Origin: Nitrospira sp. LK70
GTDB taxonomy: Bacteria; Nitrospirota; Nitrospiria; Nitrospirales; Nitrospiraceae
DNA: 61,866 nucleotides
Assembly: GCA_011090425.1 (NCBI GenBank)
Contig: PHGD01000012.1
Coordinates: forward strand, 1 to 61,866
Direction: 5' to 3'
How positions within the stretch are numbered: position 1 is the first letter of the stretch; each line of letters starts with the position of its first letter. The translations under genes and the position numbers were made by a program. The notes under the pieces were generated by a model. That model had not been told where the DNA came from, did no database searches, and was given only the letters and a program-made list of their open reading frames with translations. Shown piece after piece: positions 43,970-53,239 of this stretch.

Positions 43970-45545
43970 AGCTGGCCGTCGCGTTGCGATCGGACTGTTG
44001 GCTGCCGTAATCGGCCTGGCAGAGGTTGCAGCTGGTTCAACTGCTGCACCAGCCACGGGAGAGTACTCTCTGCGGGCCGCCGTTCATGTACACAGTACGA
44101 TGAGTACAGGATCCCTCAGCCTGGAATCGTTGGCCAGAAGAGCCGAGGACCAACAGCTGGATGTCTTGATTCTGTCTGAAAATTTCACCTTGCGATATGA
44201 CTACGGCCTCCGGCCGCTTGAAGGATTTCTGAAGTACCACGTCGCATTCCCCTCGGTCATGGAATACGGTGTCGAACGATTTCTCGATGAGGTTCGCGCA
44301 GTGCGGCACCGCCATCCAAATCTGATCATTATTCCAGGGGTCGAGGTCGCCCCACATTACCACTGGACCGGTTCACTGTTGCGAGGTGATCTCACCATGC
44401 ACAACGCCCAGCGGAATCTCCTCGTCATCGGCCTGGAAACGCCCGAGGATTATGAGCAGCTTCCGGCTCTGGGGAATTCTTGCTCGTTTGTGTGGGGCCG
44501 GCAGAGTGTTGTCAATGGACTCCCACTGCTTCTGTTGGTTCCCGCCGTCTGGTTGTGGAAACCTCATGGCTCACGAGGCCCTGACTGGAGAGAGTGCCCA
44601 TCGCGCCTCCGACCGGTTCTCGCCGTCGTCCTCGTGATCACCTGCGTCATTCTGATGGCGAGTGCATGGCCGATGAAAACGCCTGTTTATGGCTCTCATG
44701 ACGGCATGGTTGGGTACCGGCCCTATCAAGCCTTGATCGACCGGGCGGTTGAGCGGGGCGCGTTGGTGTTTTGGTCGATGCCAGAGGCTCGCGATTTCAG
44801 CCGCCATTCATTCGGTCTGCTGGGAACCGTTACGATCAAGACCGAACCCCACCCCGAAGCGTTAATCTTGACACGAGGCTATACAGGCTTCGGCGGATTG
44901 TACCAAGACGCCAGACGAGTGATAGCGCCGGGTGGTGTATGGGACCAACTGCTGAGATCAAGGTCGGTAGACGATCAGGACAGGTTTCCCACACTGATCG
45001 GGGAGGTGGCATTCCATGGAACTACTGATGCCGGAAAGGATTTGGACCGGGTGTACACGGTCATCCAGACCTCTGAGCGAACAGTAGCTGGCATTTTGGC
45101 TGCGCTCAAAAGCGGTCGAACCTATGCTGTTGCGAGAGGTGACCAGAATATTCTGCTTCGGCTCGACGAGTTTCGCCTGTTGAACAACGGGCAGTCCGCT
45201 GGAATTGGCGAGACTCTTCGCGGAAGTGGGAACGGCGACATCATCGTCCGTGTGGGAGTCTCCGCCATTGATGGAAAGCAGTATGCGGTAAAGCTTCGTG
45301 TCATTCGATCCGGTCACGTCATCAGACAGATCGAAGGCAAGACTCCTTTGTGGATAGAGCTCGCGGATCCTGTGGCACAGCGGGAAGCGTGGATGAATTA
45401 TCGAGTGGAAGTAGTCGGCAAGGGCGGGGAGTTACTGACCAATCCGATCTATGCCTCACCGACGGGGGGCTCAAACACAAACGTACCTCGGCGAATGGCC
45501 CTTCACCCAGGACCCATGGTTCAGGGACGGACCGCAACAAGCTGA
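43962..45545 (+). CDS. PHP-domain phosphoesterase-like protein with a membrane hairpin
   Basis: 527 residues. An N-terminal hydrophobic signal or anchor (about 8-30) is followed by PHP metal motifs: HVHST (H42, H44), LILSENFT and IIPGVEVAPHYH (E128). Two membrane helices (about 185-200 and 219-236) then interrupt the domain before it resumes with SHDGMVGYRPYQALIDRAVE and GALVFWSMPEAR. The rest is a periplasm-type domain with beta-sandwich character. PHP proteins are metal-dependent phosphatases or related hydrolases; here it may act on a lipid-linked or phosphorylated glycan at the membrane. The loss of some usual His ligands in the second half cannot be judged without a model. Confidence 0.65.
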   Translation: MRRAGRRVAIGLLAAVIGLAEVAAGSTAAPATGEYSLRAAVHVHSTMSTGSLSLESLARRAEDQQLDVLILSENFTLRYDYGLRPLEGFLKYHVAFPSVMEYGVERFLDEVRAVRHRHPNLIIIPGVEVAPHYHWTGSLLRGDLTMHNAQRNLLVIGLETPEDYEQLPALGNSCSFVWGRQSVVNGLPLLLLVPAVWLWKPHGSRGPDWRECPSRLRPVLAVVLVITCVILMASAWPMKTPVYGSHDGMVGYRPYQALIDRAVERGALVFWSMPEARDFSRHSFGLLGTVTIKTEPHPEALILTRGYTGFGGLYQDARRVIAPGGVWDQLLRSRSVDDQDRFPTLIGEVAFHGTTDAGKDLDRVYTVIQTSERTVAGILAALKSGRTYAVARGDQNILLRLDEFRLLNNGQSAGIGETLRGSGNGDIIVRVGVSAIDGKQYAVKLRVIRSGHVIRQIEGKTPLWIELADPVAQREAWMNYRVEVVGKGGELLTNPIYASPTGGSNTNVPRRMALHPGPMVQGRTATS

Positions 45546-45559
45546 AACCGGAGTAACGC

Positions 45560-46267
45560 ATGCGCGTGACTATTCACCAACCGCAATTCCTACCCTGGCT
45601 TGGGTATCTCGACAAAATCGATCAGGCCGATACGTTTATCCTGCTGGATACCGTCCAGTTCAAGAAGAACGAATGGCAAAATAGGAATCGTATCCGGACC
45701 GCCAAGGGATGGCAGTGGTTAACGGTTCCAGTACTGCAACATTTTGGTCAACGCATCGACGACGTTCTGATTAACCCAACCATCGCATGGAAAACTCAAC
45801 ATCTCCGAGCGCTGGATATACATTATGCTCGTGCACCATATCGAGACCGGTATCTTTCTGAGTTGCGGGAGCTGTACGTTCGACCCTGGTCCAGGCTGAA
45901 TGATCTCAACAGGGCGACCGTGCAATGGCTGCTCGATGCCTATGGCATCACCACACCGGTCCATAGTGCCGCTGAATACGCAGCTCGCGACGAGCCGACT
46001 GACCGATTGATCGATCTCTGCCGAGCGGTCGGTGCCACAGAGTATCTTGCCGGACCGGGTGCTGAGCACTACATGGATAAGCAGCGATTTGAGTGCTCTG
46101 GCGTCCGGCTTGAAATACAGGTGTTCCAGCACCCCATCTATCGTCAGGTGTACGAGCCGTTTGAACCGAATCTGTCTGCGCTGGATCTCTTATTGATGCA
46201 AGGACCTAATGCCATTACGACACTGCGTCGGGCCCGATCAATGGATTGTTCGATGACCAGCGTCTAG
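45560..46267 (+). CDS. WbqC-like family protein
   Basis: 235 residues with GGAG ahead of the ATG. The start MRVTIHQPQFLPWLGYLDKI and DTVQFKKNEWQNRNRI are the family signature, as is the later YLAGPGAEHYMD. WbqC proteins occur in O-antigen and polysaccharide loci beside sugar aminotransferases and are suspected to modify amino sugars; the reaction is not settled. Here it sits two genes before a DegT aminotransferase, which is the usual company. Confidence 0.87.
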   Translation: MRVTIHQPQFLPWLGYLDKIDQADTFILLDTVQFKKNEWQNRNRIRTAKGWQWLTVPVLQHFGQRIDDVLINPTIAWKTQHLRALDIHYARAPYRDRYLSELRELYVRPWSRLNDLNRATVQWLLDAYGITTPVHSAAEYAARDEPTDRLIDLCRAVGATEYLAGPGAEHYMDKQRFECSGVRLEIQVFQHPIYRQVYEPFEPNLSALDLLLMQGPNAITTLRRARSMDCSMTSV

Positions 46268-46278
46268 GGAGATCAGGT

Positions 46279-46926
46279 ATGAAGAGCGCCACCGTCACAG
46301 AACGCATGCGCATTCTTGCGCTGGGAGCCCATCCAGACGACATCGAAGTGGGGTGTGGCGGAACATTGATCAAGTATGCGGAGAATGGCCATCGCATTTA
46401 TCTTATGGTGATGACACAAGGCGGAGCGGGGGGCGATGTATCGATTCGTAGGAGAGAACAAGAGCGGTCAGCCAAGCTCCTTCAAGCCGAAGAAGTGTTC
46501 TGGGGAGGGTACCAAGATACGGAAGTCCCCCTTGGACGAGATCTCATCCAGACCGTCGAGGAGATTGTACGAAAGATCGAGCCGCATTTTATCTTCGTTC
46601 ACTACCATGATGATACCCATCAAGACCACCGGCATTTGGCCATGAGCACGATTACCGCCACGCGTTACACCAAAAACGTGCTGTTTTATGAAGGACCAAC
46701 TACGCAGAACTTTGCTCCCACGGTTTTTGTGGATATCCAGCAGTCATTGGCCCGAAAAATTCAGGCATTGGAAGCGCATGCCTCCCAAGTGATGAAAACC
46801 AATATCGAAGGGATCGGCATCGCGGACCTAGTGAAATCGTCCGCACATTTTCGGGGGATTCAGGGCAGGGTGAAAACAGCGGAAGGTTTTTTGCCCTTAC
46901 GATTGTTCATCAATATCGGAGCATGA
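46279..46926 (+). CDS. PIG-L family deacetylase
   Basis: 215 residues from the ATG at 46279, preceded by AGGGAG. The zinc motif AHPDDIEVGCGG (about residues 16-27) and the distal HYHDDTHQDHRHL are diagnostic for the PIG-L/LmbE superfamily, which removes acetyl from N-acetylglucosamine-type sugars. It stands before the aminotransferase and overlaps it by four bases, so it may trim an N-acetyl group in nucleotide-sugar or lipid-linked sugar processing. Confidence 0.9.
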   Translation: MKSATVTERMRILALGAHPDDIEVGCGGTLIKYAENGHRIYLMVMTQGGAGGDVSIRRREQERSAKLLQAEEVFWGGYQDTEVPLGRDLIQTVEEIVRKIEPHFIFVHYHDDTHQDHRHLAMSTITATRYTKNVLFYEGPTTQNFAPTVFVDIQQSLARKIQALEAHASQVMKTNIEGIGIADLVKSSAHFRGIQGRVKTAEGFLPLRLFINIGA

Positions 46927-48002
46927 CGATAACCGCCACGATGGTTCCTCACTCACGCCCCTTTATCGAAACTGATGAACTCCAGACGGCGATCGAAGTA
47001 TTACGATCTCGCCGGCTGGCCCAAGGAGGGATGGTCGAGCAGTTTGAGCGTGGAATGGCGGCCTATTTTGGCCTGGCCGGCGGAGTTGCCGTCAGTTCCG
47101 GAACGGCGGCGCTGGAGGTCGCACTCCGAGCATTCGGAATCGGGCCAGGCGATGAAGTTGTACTTCCAAGTTATGTCTGTGCCGCCCCGCTGTTGGCCAT
47201 CCAGCGTGTCGGAGCCATCCCACGAGTCGTCGATATTGATCTGGAGACGTTTGCGATCGATCCGGAAGCAGCGCGACAGGCCCTCACATCGAGGACCAAG
47301 GCCATGATTGTTCCTCATCTGTTCGGTCTTCCCGCTGATTTGACGGCTCTTGAACGGTTGGGAGTGCCGATCATTGAAGACTGTGCGCAAACGTTAGGCG
47401 CGATGGAACAGAGAAGAATCGTGGGATCAGTCGGTCTTTTAACTATTTGCTCATTTTACGCGACCAAGTTGCTCTGTACCGGTGAAGGAGGGATGGTGTT
47501 GTCCCGCGACGAAAGTTTGTTGGAACGAGTGCGCACGTTGAGGGAATACGACGAGGCGCCGTCCCTCCACCCGGGGGCGACGAATGTCAAGATGACTGAT
47601 CTCCAAGCCGCGATCGGATTGGCGCAACTGAATCGTCTGGCATTTTTCCTCGAACGACGAAGCTCTATCGCGGATGAATACCGAGCGACACTGGACGGTA
47701 CCGAACTTGTGAAGCCGATCGTACCGGCCGGACGCACGCACGTGTACTACCGATTTGTGGTGCGCATGACGGACCTGCACAACCAGGTGAACGGCGTGAG
47801 TACTGTGATCGCACGATTTGAAGACCGTGGGGTCCAATGTCGGAAGCCGGTGTTCCGGTCCCTCCATCGCTATTTAGAATTGGAAGGCTTCCCCGCTTCG
47901 GAAGAAGCAGAGCGTACGGCGCTCTCGATCCCGCTGTTCCCGTCGCTCACGGACGAAGAGGTGGCTCAGGTGCATGTGGCGCTGTGTTCGGAGTGGGCAT
48001 GA
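46923..48002 (+). CDS. DegT/DnrJ/EryC1/StrS sugar aminotransferase
   Basis: 359 residues. Family marks: VSSGTAALEVALRAFGIGPG (about 58-77), VVLPSYVCAA, MIVPHLFGLPAD, PIIEDCAQTLGA and SFYATKLLCTGEGG, where the PLP-binding lysine is K182. It would put an amino group on a keto-sugar nucleotide for the repeat unit. It overlaps the PIG-L gene before it and the initiating transferase after it. Confidence 0.9.
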   Translation: MTITATMVPHSRPFIETDELQTAIEVLRSRRLAQGGMVEQFERGMAAYFGLAGGVAVSSGTAALEVALRAFGIGPGDEVVLPSYVCAAPLLAIQRVGAIPRVVDIDLETFAIDPEAARQALTSRTKAMIVPHLFGLPADLTALERLGVPIIEDCAQTLGAMEQRRIVGSVGLLTICSFYATKLLCTGEGGMVLSRDESLLERVRTLREYDEAPSLHPGATNVKMTDLQAAIGLAQLNRLAFFLERRSSIADEYRATLDGTELVKPIVPAGRTHVYYRFVVRMTDLHNQVNGVSTVIARFEDRGVQCRKPVFRSLHRYLELEGFPASEEAERTALSIPLFPSLTDEEVAQVHVALCSEWA

Positions 48003-49165
48003 AGACGCTGGAAACGGAATTGGCGCCTCCATTCTACGCCACGACGTGGCGCTGGATGACTCCGGTCGTGTCCGGCGCGGCACTTGGGACCATCGCTCTG
48101 GCCATTCCCGCTGTTCGAGAACTCTTTCAACTTGAAGGTCTGCGATGGCTACATATCTTTCTCTTTGCGTTTCTCGGTACCGGAGCCCTGACCCCGCTGA
48201 TGGTCAGGATCGGCCATCGATGGAACCTTGTCGATATTCCGGCCGATCGTAAGATCCATGTTCTCCCCACTCCACGGCTCGGCGGTCTCGCTCTCTATGC
48301 CGGCTTCCTCGGATCGTTGCTGCTGAACTCCATCATACCCGATTGGATGGTTGCCATTCTGGTGGCCGGCTCTCTACTGTTGATCATCGGCGTCATCGAT
48401 GACATTCGAGAGCTGCCGGCCTGGGCAAAACTGTGTGGACAATTGCTGGCAGCTGGTATTGTGATTGCCTCGGGCAAGATCTTGACATTGTTTCCGCTCG
48501 GACCATTCGGAGATGCGGCCAACATTGTTCTGACTCTCTTGTGGATCGTCGGTATTACGAACGCGTTCAATTTCTTCGACGGGATGGATGGATTGGCTGC
48601 CGGGCTTGCCGTGCTGATGGCAGGGTTCATGGGCGTCGTGGCATTTGAAACCGATCAGTCAGGGTTAGGTTGGCTCGCGATCGCCATGATCGGAGCTGGT
48701 CTCGGGTTTCTGCCGTACAATTTTTGTGGCGGACGACCGGCCGTCATTTTTCTGGGAGACGGCGGTTCGACTTTCATTGGATTCACGCTGGCCTGTCTGG
48801 CGGTGAAGGGCAACTGGGCGGACTCGAATCCTATTGTGTCCTTCAGCAATCCATTGCTGATCTTTGGAGTTCTGATCTACGACATGGTGCATATCACCGT
48901 CGAACGGGTTGCGACGGGAAAGGTTAGATCCGTGAAGGAGTGGCTGGACTATGTTGGAAAGGATCACCTTCACCATCGGCTGGAGCGGGCCCTCGGTTCA
49001 CGGCAGGCCAGTGTTGCCATGATTTTGCTCTTCACGATCTGTCTCGGACTGGCAGCGCTGGCGCTCCGACAGGCCGGTACGACGGAGGCGGTGCTCCTCC
49101 TCATTCAGGCCGGTTTGGTCGCCGCGATGATCACGGTACTGGAAATCAGCGGTCGCCGCCGATAA
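47999..49165 (+). CDS. WecA/MraY-type polyprenyl-phosphate sugar-1-phosphate transferase
   Basis: 388 residues from the ATG at 47999, overlapping the previous stop; the frame upstream lies inside the aminotransferase gene. About 11 membrane helices. Signature loops: DRKIHVLPTPRLGG (about 82-95), IGVIDDIRELPAW, NAFNFFDGMDGLAAG, IFLGDGGSTFIG and DHLHHRLERALGS. It would attach the first sugar phosphate (probably GlcNAc-1-P) to undecaprenyl phosphate and so start repeat-unit synthesis. Its last 47 bases are duplicated at 61401-61447, on the other side of the defence island. Confidence 0.9.
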   Translation: MKTLETELAPPFYATTWRWMTPVVSGAALGTIALAIPAVRELFQLEGLRWLHIFLFAFLGTGALTPLMVRIGHRWNLVDIPADRKIHVLPTPRLGGLALYAGFLGSLLLNSIIPDWMVAILVAGSLLLIIGVIDDIRELPAWAKLCGQLLAAGIVIASGKILTLFPLGPFGDAANIVLTLLWIVGITNAFNFFDGMDGLAAGLAVLMAGFMGVVAFETDQSGLGWLAIAMIGAGLGFLPYNFCGGRPAVIFLGDGGSTFIGFTLACLAVKGNWADSNPIVSFSNPLLIFGVLIYDMVHITVERVATGKVRSVKEWLDYVGKDHLHHRLERALGSRQASVAMILLFTICLGLAALALRQAGTTEAVLLLIQAGLVAAMITVLEISGRRR

Positions 49166-49167
49166 GG
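49119..49167 (+). repeat. Left copy of the 49-bp repeat flanking the island
   Basis: This is the 3' end of the WecA-like gene with its stop codon. It matches 61401-61449 at 48 of 49 bases (the one difference is C at 49160 against A at 61442). The two copies stand as direct repeats about 12.3 kb apart on either side of the four defence genes. Confidence 0.9.
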
Positions 49168-49330
49168 CTTGGCTCTCGCCCGAACCTTGAAGCATGGTAT
49201 GGATCCGGTGGTCGACAAGCGACTGATCAAGCGGCAGTCTTCTGACCAGGTGCTCTCGTCACCGTTGGAATGCTTGCTTTTAGAATAGGAAACAGGTAAG
49301 CCTCTTCGCCAATTTCAATAATGAGGGCAT

Positions 49331-52300
49331 ATGAGACTCGAAGGTCTCCAACCAAACGCCGCAGTGCGCGGTATCCTTCCTGATGCCCTCGTCACTGTCG
49401 TCAGTGTCCAATGGTTCGGATCGGAAGCGCTTGAGCTCACCTACAAAGATCCCGGAGGGCGCGTCGCCAATCAGCTTCTTTACCGTCACGATGAGAACCA
49501 TCTAGAAGTTGTCGAAGCGGGTCGTCCATGGAGTTTTGACGGCGATGGTGCCCTGTTCCGGTTAGTTTCCGAAGCCCATCGCATCCGACTTGCTCATCTC
49601 TTCGATCCTGTCCTTGCGGTTCACACCTCAGTTGTGGAGCCGCTACCGCATCAGATCACGGCAGTCTACGACGCGATGCTTCCCCGGCAACCGCTCCGGT
49701 TCTTGCTGGCCGACGATCCTGGTGCCGGGAAAACCATCATGGCGGGACTGTTGATGAAGGAGATGATTGCCCGGGGCGATCTGCAACGCTGTCTCGTGGT
49801 ATGTCCAGGCAGCCTTGCGGAGCAATGGCAGGATGAGCTCTATCGGCGTTTTCACTTGCCCTTCGAGATTTTGACAAACGACAAACTGGAAGCGGCCCGA
49901 ACCGGCAACTGGTTTCTTGAAACCAACCTCGTCATCGCTCGGCTGGACAAGCTCTCCCGTAATGAAGATGTGCAAGAAAAGGTACAGGCGCCGGATTGCC
50001 GTTGGGATTTGATCGTCTGTGACGAAGCCCACAAGCTGTCAGCCACGTACTTCGGAGGCGAAATCAAATACACCAAGCGCTACAGATTGGCACAGCTTCT
50101 CTCAACGTTAACCAGACATTTTCTCCTCATGACTGCCACTCCGCACAATGGAAAGGAAGAGGACTTCCAGCTGTTCATGGCCCTGCTCGATGGCGATCGC
50201 TTTGAAGGCCGCTTCCGCGATGGTGTCCATCAAGTGGACGTGTCGGACCTGATGCGCCGGATGGTGAAGGAAAGTCTGCTCAAATTCGATGCAACCCCGC
50301 TGTTTCCGGAACGAATTGCCTACACGGTTCCCTATAAGTTGTCACCGCCCGAGGCTCAGCTCTACAAAGCCGTCACCGACTATGTGCGCGATGAGTTCAA
50401 TCGGGCAGAAGCGCTGCAGAACGACAAACGCGCTGGGACGGTGGGCTTCGCCCTCACGATTTTGCAACGTCGCCTGGCGTCTTCACCGGAAGCCATCTAT
50501 CAATCGCTCAAGCGCCGGCGTGAACGGCTGGAGAGCCGACTGCGTGAACTGGAGTTACTGCAGCGAGGAGGGCAACCTCCGACAGTTATTACCCCCATCG
50601 AGCCTATGCTCGACGAAGAGGACGTGCAAGATCTGGAAGATGCGCCCGATAATGAGATGGAAGATGCTGAAGAGCAAATTCTCGATCAGGCGACCGCTGC
50701 ACGAACTATCGCAGAACTCAAGGCAGAGATCGGGACGCTGAAGAACCTAGAAGACCTTGCTCTGTCGGTTCGCAGGAGTGGTGCGGATACGAAATGGCGC
50801 GAACTTGCGAGCCTATTCGGAGAGATTTTTACCCCTGCGGCTTTGGCCGAACATGTGGCGGAAGCCTCTCCGCCTTACGGAAAAGGCAGCATTCCGAAGC
50901 CAACCGTCTCTGCCCGTCAGAAGTTGGTCATCTTTACCGAACACCGTGACACCCTCAACTACCTCGCCAATCGTATCGGAACGCTGCTCGGTCGGGAAGA
51001 AGCCCTCGTGATCATCCACGGAGGAATGGGTCGCGAAGAGCGAATGAAAGCTCAGGAGTCCTTCAAGCATGACCCAGAAGTCCAAGTGCTGCTGGCCACG
51101 GATGCAGCGGGAGAGGGAATCAACCTCCAGCGCGCTCATTTAATGGTGAACTACGACCTGCCGTGGAATCCCAATCGGATCGAGCAGCGCTTCGGGCGCA
51201 TCCACCGCATCGGTCAAACCGAAGTGTGCCACCTCTGGAACCTCGTGGCAGAAGAGACCAGAGAGGGCGATGTCTACCGTAGATTGTTGGAGAAGTTGGA
51301 AGAGGCGCGAAGTGCATTGGGGGGTCAAGTTTTCGATGTGCTCGGTAAGCTACAGTTCGACGGCAAGCCCCTCCGCGATCTCCTGATCGAAGCGATTCGG
51401 TATGGCGAACGGGCTGACGTGCAGGACCGTTTGTTCCGCGTCGTGACCGATGCCTTTGACCGTTTGAAACTGCAAGACCTTCTTGAAGAACGGGCCTTGG
51501 CACACGATGCGATGGACGCGAGCCGCGTCTATCGCATCAGGGAATATATGGAACGAGCCGAAGCACGGCGACTGCAGCCACATTACGTCGAGTCCTTCTT
51601 CCTTGAAGCCTTTCAGCGCTTGGGTGGAACAACGAAGCAGCGGGAGCCCCGCCGGTACGAAATCACCCATGTTCCTGCGCCGGTGCGCAACCGCGATCGA
51701 CTCATTGGCATCGGCGAGCCGGTCCTTTCTCGCTATGAGCGGATCGCGTTTGAGAAGGCGCTCGTCTCTCCGCCAGGCCAGGCATTGGCCGCGTTTGTGT
51801 GTCCTGGCCATCCGCTCCTGGATGCGACCATCGACCTCACGCTTGAGCGGAATCGGGATCTGCTGAAACGTGGCACGATTCTCGTGGACGAACGAGACAT
51901 GGGAACCAAGCCCCGTGTGTTGTTCTACTTGGAGCATGTCATCCAGGATGCAAGCCTGACACGGTCTGGCGAACGACGAGTCGTCTCCAAACGCTTGCTC
52001 TATGTCGAACTTGATGAGAGCGGCCAGGCTCGCCATCTGCATTATGCCCCCTACCTCGACTATCGTCCGCTCAAGTCCGACGAGCCTTCTATAGAGGTGA
52101 TTCTAGCTAGATCAGAATGCGCATGGCTCACGCGCGAGCTGGAGCACAAGGCCCAGGGTTACGCCGTGGCCAACGTGGTGCCGGAACACCTTCAAGAGAT
52201 CCGATCGCGGAAGCTCGAGCTTATCGCAAGGACTGAAGCTGCCGTCAAAGAACGACTGACGAAAGAAATCACGTACTGGGACCATCGAGCCGAACAGCTC

Positions 52301-52909
52301 AAGCTGCAAGAGCAGGCAGGCAGGGCCAATGCCAGACTCAATTCAGCCGAAGCTCGCAAGCGGGCTGATGGTCTTCAAGCTCGATTGGAAAAGCGCCTTG
52401 AGGAGCTCAAGCAAGAGCGGCAGCTATCACCCTTACCGCCTGTGATCATCGGGGGGCTGATGGTTGTCCCCATGGGGCTTCTTGCCGCGATAAGCAACCA
52501 GCCGTTAGCTACACGATCATCCTCCCCCGATACACAAGCATCGGCTGCACGAGCCCGCGCGGTTGTTATGGAGATCGAACGAAACCTCGGCTTTGATCCG
52601 GTGGATCGAGAACAGGACAAACTGGGTTATGACATCGAAAGCCACGTCCCTGGCACCGGCAAGCTACGGTTTCTTGAGGTGAAGGGGCGAATAACTGGAG
52701 CGGACACCATTACAGTCACCAAGAACGAAATTCTGTATTCGCTCAACAAGCCCGATGACTTCATTCTCGCGATCGTGGAGTTTGTGGGCGACGACTCGCA
52801 CCTGGTCCACTATGTTCGTCAACCCTTTCAGCGCGAGCCTGATTTTGGCGTGACGAGTGTGAACTACAGTTCCCAGGAGTTGATATCGAGAGCGGAGATC
52901 CCCCGGTGA
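49331..52909 (+). CDS. SNF2-type helicase with C-terminal DUF3883 nuclease-like domain
   Basis: 1192 residues. Helicase motifs in order: Q-like PHQITAVYD, Walker A ADDPGAGKT (127-135), DEAH (231-234), TATPH (268-272), then a long charged insert (about 395-480), and motifs V-VI LLATDAAGEGINLQ and RIEQRFGRIHRIGQ (about 616-630). A helical linker with a coiled coil near 985-1040 leads to DUF3883 (about 1079-1175), where GYDIES and FLEVKGR give the D...ExK pattern of the PD-(D/E)xK fold. Such proteins are common in defence islands, moving on DNA and cutting or displacing it. It is first in the island, 330 bases from the next gene. Confidence 0.88.
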   Translation: MRLEGLQPNAAVRGILPDALVTVVSVQWFGSEALELTYKDPGGRVANQLLYRHDENHLEVVEAGRPWSFDGDGALFRLVSEAHRIRLAHLFDPVLAVHTSVVEPLPHQITAVYDAMLPRQPLRFLLADDPGAGKTIMAGLLMKEMIARGDLQRCLVVCPGSLAEQWQDELYRRFHLPFEILTNDKLEAARTGNWFLETNLVIARLDKLSRNEDVQEKVQAPDCRWDLIVCDEAHKLSATYFGGEIKYTKRYRLAQLLSTLTRHFLLMTATPHNGKEEDFQLFMALLDGDRFEGRFRDGVHQVDVSDLMRRMVKESLLKFDATPLFPERIAYTVPYKLSPPEAQLYKAVTDYVRDEFNRAEALQNDKRAGTVGFALTILQRRLASSPEAIYQSLKRRRERLESRLRELELLQRGGQPPTVITPIEPMLDEEDVQDLEDAPDNEMEDAEEQILDQATAARTIAELKAEIGTLKNLEDLALSVRRSGADTKWRELASLFGEIFTPAALAEHVAEASPPYGKGSIPKPTVSARQKLVIFTEHRDTLNYLANRIGTLLGREEALVIIHGGMGREERMKAQESFKHDPEVQVLLATDAAGEGINLQRAHLMVNYDLPWNPNRIEQRFGRIHRIGQTEVCHLWNLVAEETREGDVYRRLLEKLEEARSALGGQVFDVLGKLQFDGKPLRDLLIEAIRYGERADVQDRLFRVVTDAFDRLKLQDLLEERALAHDAMDASRVYRIREYMERAEARRLQPHYVESFFLEAFQRLGGTTKQREPRRYEITHVPAPVRNRDRLIGIGEPVLSRYERIAFEKALVSPPGQALAAFVCPGHPLLDATIDLTLERNRDLLKRGTILVDERDMGTKPRVLFYLEHVIQDASLTRSGERRVVSKRLLYVELDESGQARHLHYAPYLDYRPLKSDEPSIEVILARSECAWLTRELEHKAQGYAVANVVPEHLQEIRSRKLELIARTEAAVKERLTKEITYWDHRAEQLKLQEQAGRANARLNSAEARKRADGLQARLEKRLEELKQERQLSPLPPVIIGGLMVVPMGLLAAISNQPLATRSSSPDTQASAARARAVVMEIERNLGFDPVDREQDKLGYDIESHVPGTGKLRFLEVKGRITGADTITVTKNEILYSLNKPDDFILAIVEFVGDDSHLVHYVRQPFQREPDFGVTSVNYSSQELISRAEIPR

Positions 52910-52981
52910 TCGCGCCAAACGAATTTCAGGCTCTACTGAAAAGCCTCCTATATTCTCAATTGGTTCTCGGGCCCGTGTCAA

Positions 52982-53021
52982 ACGCAATTAGACGCAATAA
53001 AAACGCAATTCCAGCGCAATT
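52982..53021 (+). repeat. Four phased ACGCAAT-type repeats upstream of the DUF262 gene promoter
   Basis: ACGCAATT at 52982, ACGCAAT at 52992, ACGCAATT at 53003 and GCGCAATT at 53014: four same-direction copies with steps of 10, 11 and 11 bases, so that all face one side of the helix. They end 14 bases before a -35 box at 53036. This layout is typical of operators for small DNA-binding regulators. Confidence 0.6.
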
Positions 53022-53035
53022 CTTCTTACAACTCA

Positions 53036-53064
53036 TTGATAAAGAGCTGCTTCCTGGCTAGCAT
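53036..53064 (+). promoter_or_regulatory. Possible promoter for DUF262-DUF1156-DUF499 genes
   Basis: TTGATA (53036-53041), a 17-base spacer, TAGCAT (53059-53064). Matches are 5/6 and 4/6. The leader to the ATG at 53240 would be about 170 bases long. Confidence 0.42.
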
Positions 53065-53081
53065 GTTCCAGGATGACCGCA

Positions 53082-53098
53082 GGCAAATGCGCATTGCC
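53082..53098. promoter_or_regulatory. Short inverted repeat in the leader
   Basis: GGCAA (53082-53086) and TTGCC (53094-53098) flank ATGCGCA, making a near-palindromic 17-mer directly after the predicted start of transcription. It could be a second operator. Confidence 0.3.
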
Positions 53099-53239
53099 AC
53101 GAGGAAAAGATTCGATGCATGAGATGAGACCTTTGGAGAATGCCAGTTCTAGGGGAATGAGGTTGCTGCCAAGGCAAGGAAGCTTCATCGGCAAAGCACC
53201 AATCGGGCTAGCAGATCACTTGGGAAAGGCGGTTGTTTC

